From NCBI GenBank assembly GCA_016786965.1, contig JAEUVL010000060.1, positions 1-21,781 of the forward strand: 21,781 bases of DNA, in the 5' to 3' direction. Shown here in pieces: positions 1-8,792 of this stretch. The notes under the pieces were generated by a model, which had not been told where the DNA came from, did no database searches, and worked only from the letters and a program-made list of their open reading frames with translations. Source of the DNA: Chitinophagaceae bacterium (GTDB taxonomy: Bacteria; Bacteroidota; Bacteroidia; Chitinophagales; Chitinophagaceae). The position numbers and the translations under genes were made by a program. How positions within the stretch are numbered: the stretch's first letter is position 1; each line of letters starts with the position of its first letter.

Positions 1-3000
1 ATTTCGAATGCCAATGCTGACAAGTATGAAGCGATACCACATATACCCGATAGCGAGTATTATGCACTTTCATATGCGCAACGAAGGTTGTGGGTACTCG
101 ATCAGTTTGAAGGGATATCGTTAGCCTATAATATGTCTGAACGTTATTGGCTCACCGGCCCGCTTGATGTTAGTGCACTTGAAAAGGCATTCCTTACATT
201 AGTTCAACGACACGAAAGCCTACGTACTGTTTTTGAACTGTTTGATGGTGAACCTCATCAGCGGATAATGTCGCCTGACGAGTGCGGGTTCCAGGTTTTG
301 AAGGAAGATCTTCGATCCAGGCAATTCCCGGAACAAGACGCGGCGCAGCTGTGTGATTTGTTTATACAAGAACCTTTTGTTCTCTCCCAGGGACCTCTTT
401 GCCGGGTATTGTTAGCTCAAACTGCCAGCGATAAGCACCTGCTGTCTTTTTCAATTCATCATATTATTTCCGATGAATGGACGATGCAGATAATCTTAAA
501 GGAAGTTCTTACCCTTTATAATGCATTTGTTTCAGATTCAGTGAATCCTCTATTGCCGCTTTCAATACAATACCGGGACTATGCAGCGTGGCAGAATGAA
601 TTATTGAAAGAAGATAAACAATCAGAACACAAGGCTTTTTGGTTAAAGAAATTATCAGGCTCGTTACCTGTTTTGGAATTGGCTACCAGTTATCACCGCC
701 CACCCGTAAAGACATATAACGGGTCAATTGTTTCCGGTTCATTGCCTGGCAGCCTGGTAAGTTCCCTAAGAGAATTTTGTTTACAAAAGGAGGTGACTGC
801 TTTTATGGCACTTGTCAGCCTTATTAAATCTCTATTGTTCAGGTATACCGGGCAGGAAGATATCATCATTGGTACACCAGTAGCAGGCCGTAGTCATCCT
901 GATCTTGACGGTCAATTAGGTTTTTATGTAAATACGCTTGTGATACGATCCGGTTTTACTGGACAAATGTCCTTTGAAGACCTTGTAAAATTGGAAAAGG
1001 AAAATATATTGGATTCTTTTGAGCACCAGTTATATCCGTTTGATAAATTAGTGGATGAGCTGTCTCTTCCCAGGGATATGAGCAGGCAGCCTCTTTTCGA
1101 TATTATGATCGCATACCAGAGCAGCACACACCAGGCAGGGGATGAATATCTTGGGAGCATCGATATCGAAAGCGCAAGCAATGAAGTGGTGAACAGTAAA
1201 TTTGATATAACCTTCTTCTTTGATGACAATGATGAAGGGATCCGTTACGGGTTGGAATATAATACAGACCTGTTTTCCCGTTCACATATTGAACAAATGG
1301 CGAATCATCTGGAACGCCTTTTGGGTGCAGCTTTACAATGCCCGGATTCATCGCTTTCTGATCTTGATTACCTGTTGCCGGAGGAAAAGCACCAGTTGCT
1401 GTTAGGTTTCAATCAAACACAGGCCTTATATCCTGAAATGGCTACCCTGGTAGATATTTTCGAAGAACAGGTTTCTCTCTATCCCAATAATATCGCTATT
1501 GCCTTCGAAGATAAATACCTGACCTATGCGGAGCTTAATGAATCAGCTAACAGGCTGGCCCATTACCTGCGTAATGAATTAAAGGTTCTGCCGGAAGAAT
1601 TGGTTGGAATCCTTATGGATCGCAGTGATAATCTTTTGATCGGTATTCTGGCCATTCTTAAATCCGGAGCAGCTTACCTTCCGGTTGATCCGGCACATCC
1701 GGAAGAAAGGATAAACTTCGTTTTGAATGATGGAGGCGTCAACGTACTGATCACTGATCAGTTGATTGATGATTCGACTTATACTGTTTTTAATCCCTTG
1801 GAGAAGAGTGATGTATTAACTCTTATGCCGATTTATAATCCGGAGAAGGTAAATCTTCCCGATCATCTTTGCTATGTAATTTACACCTCCGGATCAACGG
1901 GCCGGCCGAAAGGAGTGATGATCACCCATCGGAATGTGGTCAGGCTGATTATTAATGATAAGAACCCATTTGCTTTCAGTCATACTGATAGCTGGACCTT
2001 ATTCCATTCCTGTGCATTCGACTTTTCAGTCTGGGAAATATTTGGAGCCTGGCTAACTGGTGGTAAGTTAGTAGCGCTTTCACTTGATACCGTTCAAAAT
2101 GTGGGACGACTGGTTGATGTATTGGTGAAGGAAAAGGTTACGGTCTTCTGCCAAATACCATCAATGTTTGTCCGGGTTATCAACGAAGTTCTATCAGCAG
2201 ATGAAATACCTGATCTTCATATCCGCTATGTAATATTTGGAGGAGAAGCCTTGAACCCATCTGTTTTAGGAGAATGGAAAAAAGCGTTCCCGCAAACAGA
2301 GCTTATAAACATGTATGGAATTACAGAGACAACAGTGCATGTAACAATAAAGCGAATTACAGATGAGGAGATTGCCCACGGAGTAAGTAACATTGGGTTT
2401 CCTATACCTACTCTCAGCTTGTATTTATTGGATAAGAACCGCAATCTTGTGCCAATCGGAATTCCAGGCGAGATCATGGTTGGTGGGCAGGGCTTGAGTC
2501 GGGGATACTGGAAAAGAGAGGAACTGACAGCCCAGCGGTTTATTGATAATCCATATCAACCAGGCGAACGTCTTTATTGCTCCGGTGATGTTGGCAGAAG
2601 GCTTCCGAATGGCGAGGTGATATATATGGGCAGAATGGATGACCAGGTAAAGATCAGGGGATACCGGATAGAATTAGGTGAGATCGAACAAGCCTTACTT
2701 GGACATTCTTCAATGATTGAAGTGGTGGTTCTCGCAAAACAGTTAAATGACGATTGGTATCTTGTTGCCTATTATACTTCTGCAGAGATTGTATCTCTTG
2801 ATGTATTGAGACAATTCCTGAGCAAGGTCTTGCCTGATTACATGATTCCGCCGTATTTTATAAGAATGGAAGCGATGCCTGTCAGCGCTACCGGGAAGAT
2901 CGACCGTAAAGCGTTGCCAGAGCCTGTAACCGGAGCCCGGGCTAAATATATTGCACCCAGAACAAGATTGGAAGAGCAACTGGTTGAAATTTGGGAAGAG

Positions 3001-6000
3001 ATACTGGGTAGAGATAGAATTGGGGTTATGGATAATTTCTTTGAAGTTGGGGGTCACTCTCTCAAAGCAATTCAGTTAAGTTCCAGGATATTCAAAGAAT
3101 ATTCTGTGCGTCTTGAGTTGAAGAATATTTTCGCTCATCCGGTACTTTCCGATTTGGCCGGGTTCATCCAAAATTCACGAAGAGAAGTATTTAAACATTT
3201 GGCAAAAGTTTCTGAACAGGAGTTTTATCCATTGTCTCATGCACAGCGAAGGCTTTGGACTCTTGATCAATTTGAAGGAATTGGCGCTGCTTATAATATT
3301 CCCCTTAGCCTCAGAATTAAAGGCAACCTCAATCAACAGGCATTGATCGATACTATGAAAACTGTTGTAGCACGGCATGAGAGTTTGCGAACTGTATTCC
3401 AGGTGGTCGATGGTGAAGTAATGCAGCAGGTATTGCCAGCGGAAAAAGCGCCTTTTGAATTTAATTATAAAGATTTACGGAATGGAAATGAATATATGGC
3501 TGCGCAATATGTAAATGAATGCACACAAAAGCAGTTTGATCTTAAAAATGGACCCTTGGTTGTTTCTCAATTAGTACAGCTCGATGAGCAGGAATTCATC
3601 TTCACAATAAATATGCATCATGTTGTATCAGACGAGTGGACCTTGTTTGTTTTGATAAGGGAAGTGCAGCAACTGTATTCTGCATTTGAAGAAGGAGCAC
3701 CGGATCCACTCAATCCGCTTGTGTTGCAGTATAAAGATTATGCTGCTTGGCAGGAAAGGGAGCTTAGCGGAGAAAAGCTGGCCCATCACCGGCAATTTTG
3801 GATGAATCAGTTTCAGGGAGATTTGCCAATCCTGGAGTTGCCAACTGATAGGTTACGGCCTGCCATAAAATCTTATAATGGAGATGTTGTAATTGGTGAA
3901 TTCAATGAAGATACTTGTCGGAAGTTTGAAATTTTTTGCCGGCAGAATGATGCCTCACCTCATATAGGCTTATTAGCTATTGTTAATACTCTTATTTATA
4001 GATATAGCAGGCAAAAGGATATTATACTTGGTTTTCCCGTAGCGGGCAGGGAGCATCCTGATCTTGAAGACCTTATTGGTTTTTTCTCCAATACACTGGC
4101 CATACGTACAGCTATTGATCCGGTTCTGCCTTTCAGTCAATTGATGGGTACTATAAGGGAACGTGTTTTGGATGCTTATGCACATAGTATTTATCCTTTT
4201 GATATGCTGATAGAGGAGTTAAACCTTAGTCGTGATATGAGTCGCTCATCGCTTTTTGATGTAATGGTATTGTACAGAGACACTAAAAGTAATACAGATG
4301 AGTTGCAGGATGAAAATGGACTTGTAATATCAGATTATGATACATCAAGCTCTATGAGCAAGTTTGACATAACCTTTTCCTTTATTAGAAGGAAAGAGTT
4401 TATTCAATTAGGGGTGGAATATAATACCGACTTATTTGATCGGGAAAGAATTGTAAGAATGCTTTCGCATGTTGAGAGTCTTATGGATGCTGTTGCTACT
4501 TACCCGCTGATGCCCTTATGGCAGTTGCCATATGCGAATGAAGCCGAACTGCCTGCAATATCTCTGGTAACTTTATCCAAGGAAAAGGCTGCCAATAGTA
4601 TTATAGAAATGTTTGAACAGCAGGTGGCTGAGACGCCCCATGCCACAGCCTTGATTTGTGAAGAAAGGACATACAACTTCAGAGAATTGAATGATCTCGC
4701 AAATAAACTTGGTGTAAAGCTTCGGAATGATCTGAAAGTAAAGCCAGACCAGTTAGTGGGTTTATTAATGGAACGAAATGAGTGGATGGTAATTGGAATA
4801 CTTGGAATTCTCAAAGCAGGTGGAGCGTATGTTCCGCTTGATGTTAGTAATCCTGAAGACAGAATCTCTTTTGTGTTGGATGATAGTGGAGTAGATATAC
4901 TTATTACTGCCAGAACAGAATGGAGTGAAAGGTTTACTTGCATCAATCCCGGTCAGGTGATTATGGATGCTGAAACGGAGGTCGTAAATCTCCCTATAGT
5001 TACAGAACCGGGCCACCTGATTTATGTTTTATATACTTCAGGTTCTACAGGGCTTCCAAAAGGCGCAATGATTGAAAACAGATCAGTGCTTAATCTGTTT
5101 GATGGATACAGGAACAGGATGCAGGTAACAAAAGCAGATAAGATGCTTGCTATTACCACACAGGCATTTGATATTTCGGTTACTGAGCTTTTATTGCCAT
5201 TAGTTTATGGAGCGCAGATAATTTTGGCATCAGGTGCTGAAGCTAACATTCCTGAAGCCTTGTTTGGTCTGATGGCAAAACATAGACCTACGCTTATGCA
5301 GGGTACTCCAAGTTTCTGGAATTTTTTACTCGAGAATGATATGCCAGCTCAATCTCAGTTACGGGTTGTGGCTGCTGGGGAGGCACTTCCATTAACATTG
5401 TCGCATAAGATTCTGGACAAAGTAGGTCAGTTATGGAACATGTACGGCCCCACAGAAACTACAATATATGCCACCTATGGTCGTATGTTAAAAACAGACT
5501 CATTAATAACTATTGGTGTTCCGGTGGATAACACAGAAGTATACATTGTTGATGAGTATCTTCAAAGAGTTCCTTCAGGTATACCGGGAGAAATGATAAT
5601 TGCGGGTGTTGGTGTAGCTCGTGGTTATTTAAACCGGGAGTCGTTAACCAAGGAAAAATTTATTCCCAATCCTTTCGGAGTCGGGTTGGCATACCGGACC
5701 GGTGACCGGGTACGATGGCGTTCTGACGGTACTATTGAATTTTTGGGTCGGATGGATAACCAGATCAAATTGCGGGGATACAGAATTGAACTCGGCGAGA
5801 TTGAGCATACGTTGAGGAAACAGGACAATATACATGATGCCGTAGTTGATGTAAGGCAAAAAGGTACAGAGAAATATCTTGTGGCATACTATACCACTTT
5901 GTGGAATATTGATAAGGACATGATACGCCAGGCCCTTCGCAAGGCGCTTCCTGATTACATGGTGCCTGCGTACCTAATTCAATTGGATGTTTTTCCAATG

Positions 6001-7047
6001 ACATCAAGCGGTAAGATTGACCGGAAAAAATTGCCAGAACCGGCTGAAATTCTTGAAACAAATTACCAGGCTCCGACAACAGTTGTAGAAAAAGAAATTG
6101 CATTAATATGGCAGGGGATACTTGACAGAGAGCAGGTTGGTCTGAATGATAACTTTTTTGCTATTGGTGGATATTCAGTGAAAGCTATCCAGATCATTAT
6201 GCGGATCAATAAGAAGCTAGGTCTAAAGCTGCCTGTTAATTTGTTACTTGAACACCCGACCATCGGGGAAATGGCAAAAATGATCGAAGAGAAGAATATT
6301 CCCGCTGGTACTATGATTCGTTTCAATGGTCTGGCTAAGTCGAAACCCAATATGTACTTGTTCCCAACGCTGGTCGGAACTTCAATGATCTATTTCCCGC
6401 TAGTGGGTTTTCTTCAGGATAGTTTCAATGTATTTGGATTGCAAGACAGGGGATTTGAAACAGGAGAAGATGCAGATATAAGCCTGGAAGAAAAAGCTTC
6501 CCGGTTTGCTGATGAAATACTTCGTAACCAGACAGAGGGGGAAGTTTTGCTTACGGGGTTCTCTTTTGGAGCAATTACAGCCTGGGAAACTGCAAAATTG
6601 CTGGAGAAAAAGGGATTGAAAGTCACTTTAGTTTGTCTTGATAGCCAGGTTCGCCGGAAGATAATTAAGAATCGTAAGCTTGAGGCCCGTAATGAAACAG
6701 ACAAAAAGGATATTGACCTGTTAGATGCTGAAGAACAATTAAAGCTATTGGGTTTCAGAGGGGAGCAGTACGAGCAAATGAAGAATATCTGGCATAGTAA
6801 TATCCGGCTTTGTGATAATTACAAGCAAAACGGTAAAATAAATGCTCCTATTGTCGCATTTAAAGCAAAAAACAATACGGGCCGAAACTTTATCGATATG
6901 AAAGACTGGAAGGCATATACTGCTGGAAAGTTTGAACATTATTATGTTACAGGCGACCATCTTGATACCATCAGTTTGCCTAAGAACCTTGAGGTTATTG
7001 CAAGGCATTTACAGGAATTAGTTATGCCAGTTGTTTCCCTGGCCTGA
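1..7047 (+). CDS. Nonribosomal peptide synthetase, terminal part: C-A-PCP-C-A-PCP-TE (5' end outside window)
   Basis: This multimodular enzyme activates amino acids as adenylates, loads them on carrier domains, condenses them and releases the peptide. The frame is open from base 1 to the TGA at 7045-7047, giving 2348 visible residues. Residues 20-31 already form the first condensation motif (YYALSYAQRRLW), and the residues before it read like a PCP-to-C linker, so at least one more domain probably lies upstream. In order I see C (about 20-475), A (480-975), PCP (983-1055, Ser1020), C (1075-1515), A (1530-2015), PCP (2022-2095, Ser2059) and a type I thioesterase (2110-2345). No epimerase, methyltransferase or reductase domain is present. 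The carrier, adenylation and thioesterase motifs are intact, so the visible part looks functional. It heads an operon with the hydroxylase and aminomutase genes downstream. A TTG at 88 could be mistaken for a start but lies inside the first C motif. Confidence 0.96.
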   Translation: MSNANADKYEAIPHIPDSEYYALSYAQRRLWVLDQFEGISLAYNMSERYWLTGPLDVSALEKAFLTLVQRHESLRTVFELFDGEPHQRIMSPDECGFQVLKEDLRSRQFPEQDAAQLCDLFIQEPFVLSQGPLCRVLLAQTASDKHLLSFSIHHIISDEWTMQIILKEVLTLYNAFVSDSVNPLLPLSIQYRDYAAWQNELLKEDKQSEHKAFWLKKLSGSLPVLELATSYHRPPVKTYNGSIVSGSLPGSLVSSLREFCLQKEVTAFMALVSLIKSLLFRYTGQEDIIIGTPVAGRSHPDLDGQLGFYVNTLVIRSGFTGQMSFEDLVKLEKENILDSFEHQLYPFDKLVDELSLPRDMSRQPLFDIMIAYQSSTHQAGDEYLGSIDIESASNEVVNSKFDITFFFDDNDEGIRYGLEYNTDLFSRSHIEQMANHLERLLGAALQCPDSSLSDLDYLLPEEKHQLLLGFNQTQALYPEMATLVDIFEEQVSLYPNNIAIAFEDKYLTYAELNESANRLAHYLRNELKVLPEELVGILMDRSDNLLIGILAILKSGAAYLPVDPAHPEERINFVLNDGGVNVLITDQLIDDSTYTVFNPLEKSDVLTLMPIYNPEKVNLPDHLCYVIYTSGSTGRPKGVMITHRNVVRLIINDKNPFAFSHTDSWTLFHSCAFDFSVWEIFGAWLTGGKLVALSLDTVQNVGRLVDVLVKEKVTVFCQIPSMFVRVINEVLSADEIPDLHIRYVIFGGEALNPSVLGEWKKAFPQTELINMYGITETTVHVTIKRITDEEIAHGVSNIGFPIPTLSLYLLDKNRNLVPIGIPGEIMVGGQGLSRGYWKREELTAQRFIDNPYQPGERLYCSGDVGRRLPNGEVIYMGRMDDQVKIRGYRIELGEIEQALLGHSSMIEVVVLAKQLNDDWYLVAYYTSAEIVSLDVLRQFLSKVLPDYMIPPYFIRMEAMPVSATGKIDRKALPEPVTGARAKYIAPRTRLEEQLVEIWEEILGRDRIGVMDNFFEVGGHSLKAIQLSSRIFKEYSVRLELKNIFAHPVLSDLAGFIQNSRREVFKHLAKVSEQEFYPLSHAQRRLWTLDQFEGIGAAYNIPLSLRIKGNLNQQALIDTMKTVVARHESLRTVFQVVDGEVMQQVLPAEKAPFEFNYKDLRNGNEYMAAQYVNECTQKQFDLKNGPLVVSQLVQLDEQEFIFTINMHHVVSDEWTLFVLIREVQQLYSAFEEGAPDPLNPLVLQYKDYAAWQERELSGEKLAHHRQFWMNQFQGDLPILELPTDRLRPAIKSYNGDVVIGEFNEDTCRKFEIFCRQNDASPHIGLLAIVNTLIYRYSRQKDIILGFPVAGREHPDLEDLIGFFSNTLAIRTAIDPVLPFSQLMGTIRERVLDAYAHSIYPFDMLIEELNLSRDMSRSSLFDVMVLYRDTKSNTDELQDENGLVISDYDTSSSMSKFDITFSFIRRKEFIQLGVEYNTDLFDRERIVRMLSHVESLMDAVATYPLMPLWQLPYANEAELPAISLVTLSKEKAANSIIEMFEQQVAETPHATALICEERTYNFRELNDLANKLGVKLRNDLKVKPDQLVGLLMERNEWMVIGILGILKAGGAYVPLDVSNPEDRISFVLDDSGVDILITARTEWSERFTCINPGQVIMDAETEVVNLPIVTEPGHLIYVLYTSGSTGLPKGAMIENRSVLNLFDGYRNRMQVTKADKMLAITTQAFDISVTELLLPLVYGAQIILASGAEANIPEALFGLMAKHRPTLMQGTPSFWNFLLENDMPAQSQLRVVAAGEALPLTLSHKILDKVGQLWNMYGPTETTIYATYGRMLKTDSLITIGVPVDNTEVYIVDEYLQRVPSGIPGEMIIAGVGVARGYLNRESLTKEKFIPNPFGVGLAYRTGDRVRWRSDGTIEFLGRMDNQIKLRGYRIELGEIEHTLRKQDNIHDAVVDVRQKGTEKYLVAYYTTLWNIDKDMIRQALRKALPDYMVPAYLIQLDVFPMTSSGKIDRKKLPEPAEILETNYQAPTTVVEKEIALIWQGILDREQVGLNDNFFAIGGYSVKAIQIIMRINKKLGLKLPVNLLLEHPTIGEMAKMIEEKNIPAGTMIRFNGLAKSKPNMYLFPTLVGTSMIYFPLVGFLQDSFNVFGLQDRGFETGEDADISLEEKASRFADEILRNQTEGEVLLTGFSFGAITAWETAKLLEKKGLKVTLVCLDSQVRRKIIKNRKLEARNETDKKDIDLLDAEEQLKLLGFRGEQYEQMKNIWHSNIRLCDNYKQNGKINAPIVAFKAKNNTGRNFIDMKDWKAYTAGKFEHYYVTGDHLDTISLPKNLEVIARHLQELVMPVVSLA
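58..3165 (+). other. NRPS module (C-A-PCP), Thr-like adenylation code
   Basis: This is the penultimate module. The condensation active site reads HHIISDEW at residues 153-160, with Glu where the family usually has Gly (HHxxxDG). The A3 motif YTSGSTGRPKG is at 628-638, and the A10 lysine is Lys966 in ATGKIDRKALP. Reading the ten Stachelhaus positions by eye against GrsA gives D674 F675 W678 C717 I745 G747 M771 V779 H780 K966, i.e. DFWCIGMVHK. The well-known threonine code is DFWNIGMVHK, so nine of ten positions agree and only position 278 differs (Asn to Cys). Threonine, or a close analogue such as 2-aminobutyrate or dehydrobutyrine precursor, is the best prediction. The PCP has GGHSL with the phosphopantetheine serine at 1020. 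Confidence 0.85.
3223..6290 (+). other. NRPS terminal module (C-A-PCP), substrate unassigned
   Basis: The condensation domain begins FYPLSHAQRRLW at residue 1075 and is a close paralogue of the first one; both share the LDQFEGI-AAYN/LAYN context. Its active site is HHVVSDEW at 1206-1213, again DE instead of DG. The A domain has YTSGSTGLPKG from residue 1678 and the A10 lysine at 2005. The specificity positions read by eye are D1724 I1725 T1728 Q1767 V1790 A1792 M1814 I1822 Y1823 K2005 (DITQVAMIYK). I do not recognise this code. It shares D, I, Q, I and K with the glycine code DILQLGLIWK, but half the pocket differs, so I make no firm call. The PCP carries GGYSV with Ser2059. Confidence 0.85.
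6328..7044 (+). other. NRPS C-terminal type I thioesterase domain
   Basis: An alpha/beta-hydrolase domain of about 235 residues ends the NRPS and should release the finished chain by hydrolysis or cyclisation. The nucleophile elbow is GFSFGA with Ser2188. The catalytic Asp is probably Asp2214 in VCLDS, and the His is His2320 in TGDHLDTI. These three residues have the spacing of integrated NRPS thioesterases. The domain marks the last module of the assembly line. Whether release is by water or an internal nucleophile cannot be told from sequence; a Thr or beta-hydroxy side chain would be available for lactone formation. Confidence 0.9.
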
Positions 7048-7096
7048 CCCTGTAAAAGATAAGCTTCTCCATTTACTTAATCAAAAATATAATGCA

Positions 7097-8728
7097 ATGA
7101 AGGAAAGTCAGTATTACCTGAAGCCTAATGTAGTTTTAGAGCCATTGATAGACGGCTGGTATGCATGGACCCACCTGGTTTATCCGCCTACGGCAGCGCT
7201 GAATATGATCTCACGACATTTCAAGATAATGGGTTCATACATCCAGGCTCCGCATGTTCATGCAGCTGCAGTAAAGAATCCAAAAATGCTCGGCGGGCCT
7301 TTTATGAATTTCCATACCAACCGTGCACAAGAAGTGCAAAGCCTTCTGGAGGCGACAAAGGAGAAGCGTAAACGGTGGCTTGAATTGGCCCAGGCAATTA
7401 AAGAACTAGATGCTATAATAAGCAGAAAAAAAGATGGATTCTCACTGGAATCATTATATGATGAAGTGCCTGAACCTTTAAGGGGCCTGGTTGAGCTTAG
7501 TTATGATCTGCATAATAATGCCGGGTATCGTTTTTTTGACCAGCTTTTATATAAGAGTGAATATTATATAGAGAATGCTCAACACATTTCTATGTGGCTT
7601 ACCAGCAATGATGAACGTCCATTTGTACTGAGCACTCCGAGGCTCGGTGATGAGGAATCAATTAATATAGAAATCCCATTTTCATCACCTGCAATTGATG
7701 AATTGCACCGTCTTCGGAAAAGGCCGGCCAGCTATGAGCATATCAAAAGGCTGATCGGATGCAATGCAACAGATGAAGAATTGTTGCACTCATTTTTAAC
7801 AACAGAGGAACCTTTGCCTTATGAAAAGTATACTGGCGATAAAGTACGGATGCGCTACTTCGGGCATGCCTGTATATTAATTGAGACAAAAGATGTTACT
7901 ATTCTGGTGGATCCCGTAATCAGCTATTATGGTTACCAGGCGGACGTATCCCGGTTTTCCTATTCAGATCTACCTGACGAGATAGACTATGTTTTGATTA
8001 CTCATAATCACCAGGATCACATCTTATTTGAGACGATGCTCAGCTTGCGGCATCGGGTGAAGACTATTATAGTGCCGGAGGGCAATATTGGTAGCCTGGC
8101 TGATCCTAACTTGAAACTCATTTTAAATCAAATTGGCTTTTCTAATGTCGTATCCATGGAAGAGATGGAAGAGATTAAATTTCACAATTGCTCTATTTCT
8201 GGTCTGCCATTTCTAGGGGAGCATGGTGACCTTGATGTGAAGACTAAGCTTTGTTATGTAATAAAAGTCGACCGGTTTTCAATGCTCTTCATGGCTGATT
8301 CCTGCAATCTTGAACCACGGTTGTATGACCGCATCTCAGCTTTAATTGATCCTATTGACGTTATTTTCCTGGGTATGGAGTGTGATGGAGCTCCTTATTC
8401 CTGGGTTTATGGCCCCCTGATAATGGAAGAAGTGCCGAGAGACAAGGATAATTCCCGACGTCTTGCCGGCTCAAACTTTGTACGGGGCAGAAGTCTTGTT
8501 GATACGTTTAAGCCAAAAGAACTTTATGTGTATGCCATGGGACTGGAGCCGTGGCTTGAGTTTATAAGTAGTGTACGTTACCGGGAAGATGCTCATCCTA
8601 TCGTGGCTTCAAACCAGCTTGTTGAGTATTGCAGGGATAGAAACATAATAGCGGAGAGATTATATGGCGAGAAGGAGATTCTGTATAGCCTGGATGCAGA
8701 ATTGGTTAGCAGCCCATTACAAACCTAA
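7097..8728 (+). CDS. CmlA-like diiron beta-hydroxylase acting on a carrier-bound amino acid (MBL fold)
   Basis: The protein has 543 residues, close to CmlA (532), the nonheme diiron oxygenase of chloramphenicol biosynthesis that beta-hydroxylates a PCP-bound amino acid. An N-terminal arm domain (about 1-240) is followed by a metallo-beta-lactamase fold. The metal motif HxHxDH is H303-N-H305-Q-D307-H308. Glu375 (LGEHGD) and Asp401 (MADSC) follow, each two residues below my recollection of the CmlA ligands (305-310, 377, 403). That constant offset also supports the ATG at 7097 as start, over a TTG at 7031 that would overlap the NRPS. No Shine-Dalgarno sequence is visible, as is normal in this phylum. 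The gene lies 49 bases after the NRPS stop and is surely co-transcribed. The role, tailoring a PCP-bound residue in trans, is inferred from family and context; which residue is hydroxylated is unknown. Confidence 0.88.
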   Translation: MKESQYYLKPNVVLEPLIDGWYAWTHLVYPPTAALNMISRHFKIMGSYIQAPHVHAAAVKNPKMLGGPFMNFHTNRAQEVQSLLEATKEKRKRWLELAQAIKELDAIISRKKDGFSLESLYDEVPEPLRGLVELSYDLHNNAGYRFFDQLLYKSEYYIENAQHISMWLTSNDERPFVLSTPRLGDEESINIEIPFSSPAIDELHRLRKRPASYEHIKRLIGCNATDEELLHSFLTTEEPLPYEKYTGDKVRMRYFGHACILIETKDVTILVDPVISYYGYQADVSRFSYSDLPDEIDYVLITHNHQDHILFETMLSLRHRVKTIIVPEGNIGSLADPNLKLILNQIGFSNVVSMEEMEEIKFHNCSISGLPFLGEHGDLDVKTKLCYVIKVDRFSMLFMADSCNLEPRLYDRISALIDPIDVIFLGMECDGAPYSWVYGPLIMEEVPRDKDNSRRLAGSNFVRGRSLVDTFKPKELYVYAMGLEPWLEFISSVRYREDAHPIVASNQLVEYCRDRNIIAERLYGEKEILYSLDAELVSSPLQT

Positions 8729-8792
8729 TTGTCGCATTCCGGCATCTAATTTATAATCAAGAACTTTTTATTAACTAATTCAACACTATTTT

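Noticed and set aside
88..90. TTG as the start of the NRPS gene
   Set aside because: The frame is open to base 1 and the codons before 88 encode the first part of the C-domain core motif, so the gene begins outside the window.
4500..4946. 148-codon minus-strand frame inside the NRPS
   Set aside because: It is antisense to a conserved adenylation domain; no motifs or start context support it.
7031..7033. TTG start for the hydroxylase, overlapping the NRPS stop
   Set aside because: The ATG at 7097 gives CmlA-like length and ligand numbering; the extra 22 residues have no family counterpart that I recall.
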